From: Deltaproteobacteria bacterium
Lineage (GTDB): Bacteria > Desulfobacterota > Desulfomonilia > UBA1062
Direction of reading: 5' to 3'
DNA length: 6,462 bases
Assembly (NCBI GenBank): GCA_003643935.1
Contig: QMLJ01000074.1
Span: 1 to 6,462, forward strand
The notes beneath the pieces are model-generated. The model was not told the DNA's origin. It did not search any database and saw nothing but the letters and a program-made list of their open reading frames with translations. Both the position numbers and the translations under genes were made by a program. The number at the start of each line of letters is the position of its first letter. The stretch's first letter is position 1. Of the stretch, positions 1-5,519 are shown piece after piece.

Positions 1-1384
1 AAAGCTGGGTGCCGTACACAACCCCATAAACGTGATGTATCAGACAGACGAAGTGGCCTATCAGGTGGGAGACTCTGGCGCTAAGGTTGTTCTGGCACTG
101 GATCTTCTCTATGACAAGCTGAAGCCTCTCAAGGAAAAGGGTATGTTGGAAAACATAATAGTTACCAACATAAAGGACTTTGCAGCCCAGGATGCAGTTA
201 TACCTGCCGCTATAAAACCGCTCTGGGACATACCCAAGCAAAAGATAGCAGACGCCCTTGATCTGTTCGAGACCCTGGATAAATACAAGCCTCTCAAAGG
301 AGATGCTGAATGTAGCCCAAGGCATGATGCTGCATTGTTGCTCTACACAGCGGGAACAACGGGTAGGTCAAAGGGCGTGATAGAGACACACTTTAACCTG
401 GTCTTTAATTCCCTCTCCCATGTTCACGCAGCAAGGATATTCCAAGACAATATAATCAATTATTCTATCATGCCCATGTTCCATACAGCAGGCTATTTTC
501 TATACACCCTCCCGACCTTTTATCAGGGTGGAACGGTTATACCTATACCCATGTTCGATCTTGAGTATACATACAGGATAATACAGGACTACGGTGTAAA
601 TGTTCTATTTGCTCCCCCTACCTTGTTTATAGCATTGATGTCCAATGAGGATCTTCTTAAGAAATATGACATAAGTAGCCTTAAGCTCACCATTGGTTGT
701 GGTGCACCTGTTCCACTTGCAGTCCAGAAGCAGTGGGAGGCACTCTCAGGCATCAGCCTTACCAATGGCTGGGGTATGACAGAAACGAACAGTGGTGGCA
801 CGATATCCATTCCAGGTAGAAAGGAGAAACTGGACTCCATTGGAATCCCTGTGTACTCAGAGGTCAAGATAGTCGATGACAAGGGAAACATAGTACCGAG
901 GGGTGAGCAAGGGGAGATACTTTACAGGGGCCTGCAGGTTGCAAAAGGCTATCTAAACAAGCCTGAAGAGACGGAAAAAACCTTCCAGGCGGATGGCTGG
1001 CTCAGGACAGGTGACAGGGGATACGTGGATGAGGAGGACTTTGTTTACTTTGTGGATAGGGTAAAGGATCTTATTATTGCATCAGGGTATAACATAGCGC
1101 CAGTAGAGGTTGAAGATGTAATCTATGAGCATCCAGGTGTCTCAGAGGTGGCTGTTATAGGGATCCCCCACGAGTACAGGGGAGAGACCGTAAAGGCCTT
1201 TGTTGTGTTGAAAGATGATGCCAAGGGAAAGGTTACTGAGCAGGACATCATAGAGCACTGCAGGAAGAGACTTGCAACATTCAAGGTGCCCCGGCTTGTA
1301 GAATTCAGGGATAGCCTTCCAAAGAGTGCGGTGGGTAAGGTCTTGAGGAGGGTATTAAAGGAAGAAGAGGTATCCAAGTCATAA
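1..1384 (+). CDS. AMP-forming acyl-CoA synthetase (fatty-acid-CoA ligase type), 5'-truncated by window edge
   Basis: The enzyme activates a carboxylic acid with ATP to an acyl-adenylate and transfers it to CoA, feeding beta-oxidation or a related pathway. The reading frame is open from base 2 with no start codon of its own: the first visible residues, KLGAVHNPIN, match the family's N-terminal segment. About 460 residues are visible against roughly 510-560 in the family, so some 60-80 N-terminal residues are probably missing. The P-loop YTAGTTGRSKG is at 344-376, the adenine/Mg motif GWGMTE at 767-784, the ribose-binding region DGWLRTGD at 992-1015 with the hinge DRVKD after it, and the catalytic lysine at the end of PKSAVGK (codon 1337-1339). 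All key residues are present, so the visible part looks functional. Substrate chain length cannot be read from the sequence. It converges on the acyl-CoA dehydrogenase gene, 74 bases away. Confidence 0.93.
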   Translation, partial: KLGAVHNPINVMYQTDEVAYQVGDSGAKVVLALDLLYDKLKPLKEKGMLENIIVTNIKDFAAQDAVIPAAIKPLWDIPKQKIADALDLFETLDKYKPLKGDAECSPRHDAALLLYTAGTTGRSKGVIETHFNLVFNSLSHVHAARIFQDNIINYSIMPMFHTAGYFLYTLPTFYQGGTVIPIPMFDLEYTYRIIQDYGVNVLFAPPTLFIALMSNEDLLKKYDISSLKLTIGCGAPVPLAVQKQWEALSGISLTNGWGMTETNSGGTISIPGRKEKLDSIGIPVYSEVKIVDDKGNIVPRGEQGEILYRGLQVAKGYLNKPEETEKTFQADGWLRTGDRGYVDEEDFVYFVDRVKDLIIASGYNIAPVEVEDVIYEHPGVSEVAVIGIPHEYRGETVKAFVVLKDDAKGKVTEQDIIEHCRKRLATFKVPRLVEFRDSLPKSAVGKVLRRVLKEEEVSKS

Positions 1385-1396
1385 AGGTTTTGTTCG

Positions 1397-1433
1397 GCCT
1401 GGAAGGTAAGCCAACCTGACCTATCTTCCAGGC
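1397..1433. terminator. Hairpin between convergent genes, possible bidirectional terminator
   Basis: The arms GCCTGGAAGGTA (1397-1408) and TATCTTCCAGGC (1422-1433) form a 12-bp stem with one G-U wobble and a 13-base loop. The hairpin sits in the short gap between two converging stop codons, which is the classic place for a shared terminator. Neither side has a clear U-run, so a standard intrinsic mechanism is doubtful. Its role is inferred from position and symmetry only. Confidence 0.45.
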
Positions 1434-1458
1434 ATGCACATAAGGAGGATAGAACCAT

Positions 1459-2604
1459 TTATCTGAGGTAGTGTGCTATTATAAGCTTCTGGACCTCGGT
1501 TGTTCCAGCCCCGATAGGAAAGACCTTGGCGTCCCTCATATACCTCTCAACAGGGAATTCCTTCATGTATCCATAGCCGCCCAGTATGTGTACTGCTTCA
1601 GACGTGACCCTTGTGGCCATCTCGCACGCGTAGAACTTGGCCTGGGCAGCAAGCATCCTTGCCTCTCTGAACTTGCCCTGGTCCCAGTATGTTAAGCCCT
1701 TATAGGTCAGGAGCCTTGATGTCTCGATCTCTACCAGCATTGTCGCGAGTTTGTCTTGTATCATCTCGAAATTGAATATTGACTGGCCGAACTGTTGTCT
1801 TTCCTTGGAATATTTGAGTGCATAGTCGAACGCTGCCTGAGCTATTCCTATGGCTAGCGAGCTCCACATGAACCTCTCTATATCCAGGCCTGAAAACATC
1901 TGTTTTAGCCCCTTTCCTTCAATGCCGCCCAGTAGATTTTCCTCGGGTACATGGCAGTCCTCTAAGACTATCTCGCCCGTGGGGGATGAACGAAGGCCCA
2001 TTTTCGATAATTTCCTTCCTCTCTGATAGCCAGGGAAATCCTTTTCAACGATAAAGGTGCAGAGACCACCTGTACCTAGGTCTGGGTCAACGGTTGCGTA
2101 AATCAGGGCTATGTCAGCGATCGGTGCGTTTGAGATAAAGGTCTTTGTGCCGTTTAATATGTACTCATTACCTTGCTTTTTGGCCCTTGTCCTGATAGAC
2201 GTTGCATCAGAACCTGCGCCTGGCTCAGTAAGTCCCATGCACCCCTTTTTTTCTCCAGATGCAAGGAGTGGTAAGTATTTCTTCTTTTGCTCGTCTGCGC
2301 CGTTACGTGCTATGTTGTTTGCGCAGAGAAGACCATGTGCGCCGTACACGGTTGCAACCCCGGCATCAACCTTGCCTAGTTCCTCTCCCATGAGTCCGAA
2401 AGACAGGTAATCCGTGAGCATACCACCGTATTCTGTGGGTACTCCCATGCCGAGGAAACCCAAAGGTTTTGCTTTCTCCCACAGGTCCTCAATAAATTTT
2501 TCTTCCCTGTCCATCTCCTCTGTGAGTGGTAATATCTCTTTCTCACTGAACTTGCGTACTGTATCCTTTAACATTTTCTGCTCTTCGGTTAGGTCAAAGT
2601 CCAT
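1459..2604 (-). CDS. Acyl-CoA dehydrogenase, isovaleryl-CoA-dehydrogenase-like catalytic layout
   Basis: This 381-residue FAD flavoenzyme is the normal length for the family. It oxidises an acyl-CoA to the 2,3-enoyl-CoA and passes electrons to electron-transfer flavoprotein. The first family signature is at residues 121-133 (GCMGLTEPGAGSD), the FAD/subunit-contact stretch RQQFGQSIFNFEMIQ at 269-283, and the C-terminal signature around 340-373 (LGGYGYMKEFPVERYMRDAK, then IGAGTTEVQ). Where medium-chain enzymes carry the catalytic Glu in IYEGT, this protein has Ala366 (IGAGT). Instead Glu243 lies in SGLDIER, matching the helix-G position used by isovaleryl-CoA dehydrogenase. That points to a branched- or long-chain substrate, but the exact substrate is inference. 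The start is supported by AGGAGG seven bases upstream. The gene is divergent from the lipoprotein gene and convergent with the acyl-CoA synthetase. Confidence 0.95.
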   Translation of the reverse strand: MDFDLTEEQKMLKDTVRKFSEKEILPLTEEMDREEKFIEDLWEKAKPLGFLGMGVPTEYGGMLTDYLSFGLMGEELGKVDAGVATVYGAHGLLCANNIARNGADEQKKKYLPLLASGEKKGCMGLTEPGAGSDATSIRTRAKKQGNEYILNGTKTFISNAPIADIALIYATVDPDLGTGGLCTFIVEKDFPGYQRGRKLSKMGLRSSPTGEIVLEDCHVPEENLLGGIEGKGLKQMFSGLDIERFMWSSLAIGIAQAAFDYALKYSKERQQFGQSIFNFEMIQDKLATMLVEIETSRLLTYKGLTYWDQGKFREARMLAAQAKFYACEMATRVTSEAVHILGGYGYMKEFPVERYMRDAKVFPIGAGTTEVQKLIIAHYLR

Positions 2605-2611
2605 GCTATGC

Positions 2612-2617
2612 CCTCCT
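2612..2617 (-). promoter_or_regulatory. Shine-Dalgarno of the acyl-CoA dehydrogenase gene
   Basis: On the minus strand AGGAGG (within AAAAGGAGGG) lies seven bases before the ATG at 2604. This fixes the start codon and predicts efficient translation. Confidence 0.85.
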
Positions 2618-2653
2618 TTTGCCTGATAATGTATTCTCTTAAATTAACCTTAT

Positions 2654-2688
2654 AATCAGATTCTCCTGGATGCTCCTGTAATCTGATT
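2654..2688 (-). repeat. AATCNGATT inverted pair in the dehydrogenase leader
   Basis: AATCAGATT (2654-2662) and AATCTGATT (2680-2688) are exact reverse complements separated by 17 bases. Each is also close to self-palindromic (AATC-N-GATT), so they read both as inverted and as near-direct repeats, with centres 26 bp apart. In the minus-strand transcript they can form a 9-bp stem whose 17-base loop carries CAGGAG twice. They lie about 50-85 bases before the dehydrogenase start. They could be paired operator half-sites or an RNA leader hairpin; the sequence does not decide. Confidence 0.45.
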
Positions 2689-2704
2689 CCAGTAATACTT
2701 TACT

Positions 2705-2718
2705 AGACCTCTCGGCCT
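2705..2718 (-). other. Small leader hairpin with GAGA tetraloop
   Basis: The minus-strand RNA reads AGGCC-GAGA-GGTCT, a 5-bp stem (one G-U pair) closed by a GNRA-class tetraloop. It would lie near the 5' end of a transcript from the proposed minus-strand promoter. It is short and could be chance. Confidence 0.25.
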
Positions 2719-2743
2719 GCTTGATTAAACTTGTTTATAACTT

Positions 2744-2773
2744 TGTATACAGAATTACAAATTGACTTGTCAA
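2744..2773 (-). promoter_or_regulatory. Sigma-70-type promoter reading toward the acyl-CoA dehydrogenase
   Basis: On the minus strand a perfect TTGACA -35 (plus coordinates 2768-2773) is followed after 18 bases by TATACA (2744-2749) as -10. Initiation near 2737 would give a leader of roughly 130 bases before the ATG at 2604. The -35 overlaps a TGACTTGTCA palindrome and the -10 lies within the palindrome TGTATACA (2744-2751), so binding of a dimeric protein at either would be expected to affect the promoter. This is inferred from motif matching only. Confidence 0.5.
2763..2772. repeat. TGACTTGTCA palindrome, copy 1
   Basis: This perfect dyad (TGAC-TT-GTCA) extends to ATTGAC-TT-GTCAAT at 2761-2774. 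An identical 10-mer lies at 2836-2845. It overlaps the proposed -35 elements of both divergent promoters, which makes it a good operator candidate. Confidence 0.55.
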
Positions 2774-2795
2774 TCAAAATAGCCAAGCTTATATC
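2767..2795 (+). promoter_or_regulatory. Sigma-70-type promoter reading toward the lipoprotein gene
   Basis: TTGTCA (2767-2772, five of six consensus bases) is followed by a 17-base spacer and TATATC (2790-2795, four of six). Initiation would fall near 2802, inside the 22-bp palindrome, leaving a leader of about 230 bases before the preferred GTG start at 3033. The -35 shares its bases with the minus-strand promoter's -35, a back-to-back arrangement. It is a moderate motif match with no other support. Confidence 0.35.
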
Positions 2796-2816
2796 TTAAA
2801 TACTGCAGTATCTAAG
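2795..2816. repeat. 22-bp near-perfect palindrome, operator candidate
   Basis: The half-sites CTTAAATACTG (2795-2805) and CAGTATCTAAG (2806-2816) match as reverse complements at 10 of 11 positions, and the inner 12 bases (ATACTGCAGTAT) are perfectly symmetric. It lies between the two TGACTTGTCA copies (centre distances 38 and 35 bp) and over the predicted plus-strand start point. This is typical geometry for a repressor operator. The cognate regulator is not in this window. Confidence 0.55.
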
Positions 2817-2835
2817 GAATTTTCCAGAATTTCAG

Positions 2836-2845
2836 TGACTTGTCA
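2836..2845. repeat. TGACTTGTCA palindrome, copy 2
   Basis: This copy is identical over 10 bases to the one at 2763-2772. Centre-to-centre spacing is 73 bp, close to seven helical turns, so both copies would face the same side of the DNA and could be bridged by looping. It is not followed by a good -10, which favours an operator over a second promoter. Confidence 0.5.
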
Positions 2846-2910
2846 GATGTAGTATGCTGATATCTTCTAAATGGTATATAAACCGCGAAGTCTTAAGATA
2901 TATAAAATCC

Positions 2911-2939
2911 TTGAAGAAATATGGATTTACATGTAATAA
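2911..2939 (+). promoter_or_regulatory. Weak alternative promoter for the lipoprotein gene
   Basis: TTGAAG (2911-2916), a 17-base spacer and TAATAA (2934-2939) lie about 95-120 bases before the preferred start at 3033. The -10 match is poor. In DNA this AT-rich, such matches arise by chance. Confidence 0.2.
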
Positions 2940-3017
2940 AGGACAGATAAAGCATTATGACTAGGATGAAAAAAACGAATTTTTAATATTTGAGATATGA
3001 GCCTTAATAAGGGTGTG

Positions 3018-3023
3018 AGGAGG
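3018..3023 (+). promoter_or_regulatory. Shine-Dalgarno that decides the lipoprotein start
   Basis: AGGAGG ends nine bases before an in-frame GTG at 3033. The longer reading, an ATG at 2997, is preceded only by AT-rich sequence with no purine-rich site and would place this AGGAGG inside the gene. The GTG start is therefore preferred. Confidence 0.6.
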
Positions 3024-3032
3024 TATGATTCG

Positions 3033-4640
3033 GTGTCAAGAAGAATTGATGCGGCAGATGTATTGCGTGTAAGGGCTTGGGCATTAACGGTATTATCTAT
3101 GATTCTAATTATATTTTTGGGTGTGTCTGGCTGTACCACGCACAAGGTGATCAAGGGTAAGGCCCTTGCCAAGTCAACGGTCCTCTCAAGCATAGGAAAT
3201 GGGCCTGTGAATGATGGCAATGAACCACCTGTGAACCCCTATCTTGCAGATTCATACTGGCCTATGACCCACAGAAATCCGTATTGCCAGGCTTCTTCAC
3301 CGTTCCCTGGCCCCCTTGGACAGGGGCCTGCAAGGTTTGACTTTAGAAGGGGATTTAGGGCGGTCGGCGGGCTCATCACCATTGCGTTCTCTCCCCTTTA
3401 TCCGGACGGCAGGATGGTTATATGGGGCAGTGCAGTCAATTGCATATTCAAGGCATACCCTACTGTGGACGGGATGAGCATCATAGACCTTGTGAAGAAA
3501 AAACATGCGCACAGGTTTTCGATAAAGGAAGGTATATCAGGTGCATACACGATTGTTGACAAGGATAACACGTTCTTTGTGCCCAGGCTTAAGAAGATAT
3601 ATGCCTATGCTGATTCAATAAAGGGCAATCCAGAGTCAAAGATTGTTCAAAAGGGTGTTTTTACCATACCTGACAGCCAGCTGAGGGGTAAAGATGACTA
3701 TGTCGTGGGTCTTAATATGACCTATGATGGCATGCTAGCCTTTGCAACGGGTCATGGTACTGTTGGCGTTGTATCCAGATCTTTTGACAGGGCTTATTAC
3801 TACCACTGCCCAGTAGGTGAGGAGATATCCAATTCCATTGCATGTGACGAGGACGGCGGTATATACGTTGTTACAAGCAAGCACATGTACAGAGTACAGT
3901 GGACAGGTGACAGGCTAAGTACGGATGAAAAAGACAAGGGTTGGGTTGCGGACTACGACACAGGCGGCAATATAGAAGGCATAAGGCTTGGCCAGGGATC
4001 TGGTTCCACCCCTACACTGATGGGCGCGGGTAGCCAGGACAGGTTCGTTGTCATTACAGATGGACAGAGATTGATGCACCTGGTTTTGTTCTGGAGGGAC
4101 AGTATCCCTGATGACTGGGTCCAGATACCTGGTACTAAAGACCGACGCATAGCAGCACAGGTACCGGTAACATTCGGTAATCCCCATGCCAGCCAGTCAT
4201 CGTCTGAGCAATCAGTATGCGTAAGAGGCTATGGTGCGCTTGTTGTTAACAATCAGCTTAAGACAAAAAGCAAAAATCGCATAATGAATATCTTAAGGTC
4301 GGGCAATCCTAACATTGCTCCGTATGGGGCGGAAAAGTTTGAATGGAATCCAAGGACTAGGAAGCTTAGGTCTGTATGGGCAAACAACAAGGTAAGTCTG
4401 CCCAACGGCATACCATGCATGAGTGCAGCCACGAACCTTGTCTACGACGTAGGACAAAGGGATGGTGTGTGGACATGGGAAGCGATAGACTGGAGCACTG
4501 GAGAGTCCGTGTTTTACTACGGGTTGGGCGGTCATTTCTGGTACAACAGCGGCTGGGCTGGAACAGAGATTGGGCCAAACAAGGGCCTGTTCTCAGGGAC
4601 TGTTATGGGTATGATGCGTTTGGTGCCGTTACATAAGTAG
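3033..4640 (+). CDS. Putative outer-membrane lipoprotein of unknown function, probable beta-propeller
   Basis: I do not recognise a named family. From the preferred GTG the protein has 535 residues; starting at the ATG at 2997 would add 12. An arginine-rich start and the hydrophobic stretch LTVLSMILIIFLGVSGC end in a lipobox, with Cys34 (codon 3132-3134) as the likely lipidated residue. Thr at +2 suggests outer-membrane targeting. A proline- and glycine-rich linker follows, with WPMTHRNPYC near residue 76. Repeating hydrophobic-turn segments come next, such as DGRMVIWGS, DGMLAFATGHG, DEDGGIYVVTSKHMYRV and RFVVITDGQRLMHLVLF. These look like propeller blades of the PQQ/SMP-30-like fold. The C-terminus is rich in Trp, Gly and Tyr. 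The gene stands alone, divergent from the dehydrogenase with a shared promoter region, and the flagellar operon behind it has its own promoter. Shared control with acyl-CoA oxidation is possible but inferred only from position. Confidence 0.85.
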   Translation: MSRRIDAADVLRVRAWALTVLSMILIIFLGVSGCTTHKVIKGKALAKSTVLSSIGNGPVNDGNEPPVNPYLADSYWPMTHRNPYCQASSPFPGPLGQGPARFDFRRGFRAVGGLITIAFSPLYPDGRMVIWGSAVNCIFKAYPTVDGMSIIDLVKKKHAHRFSIKEGISGAYTIVDKDNTFFVPRLKKIYAYADSIKGNPESKIVQKGVFTIPDSQLRGKDDYVVGLNMTYDGMLAFATGHGTVGVVSRSFDRAYYYHCPVGEEISNSIACDEDGGIYVVTSKHMYRVQWTGDRLSTDEKDKGWVADYDTGGNIEGIRLGQGSGSTPTLMGAGSQDRFVVITDGQRLMHLVLFWRDSIPDDWVQIPGTKDRRIAAQVPVTFGNPHASQSSSEQSVCVRGYGALVVNNQLKTKSKNRIMNILRSGNPNIAPYGAEKFEWNPRTRKLRSVWANNKVSLPNGIPCMSAATNLVYDVGQRDGVWTWEAIDWSTGESVFYYGLGGHFWYNSGWAGTEIGPNKGLFSGTVMGMMRLVPLHK

Positions 4641-4700
4641 CCGTGTATGAGGCGGTATTCACACCGGGGTCATTATGCCTTTGCCTGTGGGTATATGATA

Positions 4701-4729
4701 TTGTAACAACATGGGAAATGGGTTATAAT
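4701..4729 (+). promoter_or_regulatory. Sigma-70-type promoter of the flagellar hook/export operon
   Basis: TTGTAA (4701-4706), exactly 17 bases, then a perfect TATAAT (4724-4729). Initiation near 4736 leaves a leader of about 50 bases before the ATG at 4786. A housekeeping-type promoter here is notable because many flagellar middle genes use sigma-54 or FliA promoters, and I see no clear sigma-54 GG-N10-GC element in 4641-4785. Confidence 0.6.
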
Positions 4730-4773
4730 ATAATTATAAAGTACTCGGTGAAACAGAACGATAAATATCAGTA

Positions 4774-4782
4774 GAGGAGAGG
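4774..4782 (+). promoter_or_regulatory. Shine-Dalgarno of the first operon gene
   Basis: GAGGAGAGG lies just before the ATG at 4786, with the GAGGAG core six bases away. This strong site marks a real start for a small protein that might otherwise be dismissed. Confidence 0.75.
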
Positions 4783-4785
4783 TAA

Positions 4786-5085
4786 ATGGCTGGCCCGTCT
4801 GACATATCCGCGATCCTGTCTCAGGCAGGAAGGATAGAAAAGGTGAACCAGAGTCCCTTTGCACAGTCAGAGGTGACGAAGCAGGTACTAACCGAGCAGG
4901 AGGCCAGGGAACGCTTGCGCATGAGCAGGGAGGTAAACGCGCCAAAGAAGGCAGATGAGATTACAGTCAGGGAACACGGGGAGAAGAAGAAACATGAACA
5001 ATCCAGGCATGGCAGGGGATCCGAGAAAAAGGGGGAAAAGGACAACAAGGAAGAAAAGAAACATATTATTGACGTGGTGATATAG
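4786..5085 (+). CDS. Small highly charged protein heading the flagellar operon
   Basis: This is a 99-residue cytoplasmic-type protein with no signal peptide and no membrane segment. Residues 1-30 hold a short amphipathic region (DISAILSQAGRIEKV). Residues 30-50 are Glu/Arg-rich and probably helical. Residues 66-93 are almost only Lys, Glu, His, Gly and Arg, and probably disordered. The chain ends in the hydrophobic tail HIIDVVI. I cannot assign a function. Small hydrophilic proteins ending in a similar Ile-Asp-Val tail do occur near flagellar fliK/DUF2802 genes as I remember it, but I could not check this. A strong ribosome binding site, a promoter just upstream and only two bases to the next gene argue that it is real and cotranscribed with the flagellar genes. 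Binding of a flagellar partner by the tail is speculation. Confidence 0.75.
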   Translation: MAGPSDISAILSQAGRIEKVNQSPFAQSEVTKQVLTEQEARERLRMSREVNAPKKADEITVREHGEKKKHEQSRHGRGSEKKGEKDNKEEKKHIIDVVI

Positions 5086-5087
5086 CC

Positions 5088-5510
5088 TTGGATGTAACCA
5101 AGACCCTACTTATAGCGCAGATTGCCATACAGATAGTCTTTCTAGTCATTGTGCTTATACTAATATTAAGGGAGAGACACATAAAAATACCCCTTGATAC
5201 TATTGATGCACTTAAGCAGTCCATCGCGGAATCAAGGGCACTTTCAGAAGAATTCTCAACCCAGGTGACGGAAAAGGTCAAGGTACTATCCAGTCTCATG
5301 GAAGATGTGGAAACAAGGATAAAGCAGGCCAGTGATGTCAAGGCAAGGATGGAAGATCTGATAGACAAGCTATCTAATGTAAGGACATATACAAAGGATG
5401 ATGTACTTAAGCTACACAAGGGTGGATTTGCACCAGAAGACATCTCCAGCATTACCGGCATACCAGTAGGTGAGATACAGTTGATGCTTAAGGTCTCAGG
5501 AAAAGAATAG
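5088..5510 (+). CDS. Membrane-anchored coiled-coil protein with DUF2802-like C-terminal domain
   Basis: This 140-residue protein has one N-terminal membrane segment (about residues 7-27, LLIAQIAIQIVFLVIVLILI), a basic stop (RERHIK), and a Glu/Lys-rich, probably coiled-coil region at about 41-96. A small helical domain at 101-136 (YTKDDVLKLHKGGFAPEDIS, then GIPVGEIQLML) resembles the helix-turn-helix-like DUF2802 domain found beside flagellar and chemotaxis genes. The start is TTG: the only ATG nearby (5092) is followed at once by a stop in another frame, an in-frame stop lies at 5070-5072, and a later Met would remove the membrane segment. The TTG lies two bases after the preceding stop with only a weak purine site, so translation is probably coupled. 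A role in flagellar assembly or placement is inferred from context. Confidence 0.82.
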   Translation: MDVTKTLLIAQIAIQIVFLVIVLILILRERHIKIPLDTIDALKQSIAESRALSEEFSTQVTEKVKVLSSLMEDVETRIKQASDVKARMEDLIDKLSNVRTYTKDDVLKLHKGGFAPEDISSITGIPVGEIQLMLKVSGKE

Positions 5511-5519
5511 GCCAGGTTT

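Larger units (their letters stand above)
2605..2996. promoter_or_regulatory. AT-rich divergent intergenic regulatory region with many palindromes
   Basis: This stretch of about 390 bases separates the divergently transcribed dehydrogenase and lipoprotein genes. I see no convincing protein gene in it: the open frames are short, lack ribosome binding sites and have no family resemblance. I see no tRNA-like fold. It is much more AT-rich than the flanking genes and carries clustered dyads, listed separately: an AATCNGATT pair, a small GAGA-loop hairpin, TGTATACA, two TGACTTGTCA copies and a 22-bp palindrome. The layout is that of a two-sided promoter region bound by one or more dimeric regulators. 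The identity of those regulators is unknown. Confidence 0.7.

Noticed and set aside
1442..1695. AAGGAGGAT on the plus strand followed by an open frame of 74 codons from 1471
   Set aside because: The Shine-Dalgarno-like run has no start codon at the right distance, and the frame lies antisense inside the well-supported dehydrogenase gene with no family resemblance.
2651..2656. Perfect TATAAT on the plus strand in the dehydrogenase leader
   Set aside because: There is no -35 at a suitable distance upstream and no plus-strand gene soon after. It is probably a by-product of AT-rich sequence.
2969..2984. A-tract and T-tract around CGAA before the lipoprotein gene
   Set aside because: It could bend DNA or form a weak A/T stem, but there is no GC stem and nothing to indicate a terminator or RNA gene.
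2927..3220. Minus-strand open frame of 97 codons across the lipoprotein start
   Set aside because: It overlaps the signal-peptide region of the lipoprotein on the opposite strand, has no convincing ribosome binding site and shows no protein-like pattern.
4821..5048. Minus-strand open frame opposite the small charged protein
   Set aside because: Its Ser/Phe/Cys-rich composition is the mirror of the Lys/Glu-rich coding strand, and the plus-strand gene has the promoter and ribosome binding site.
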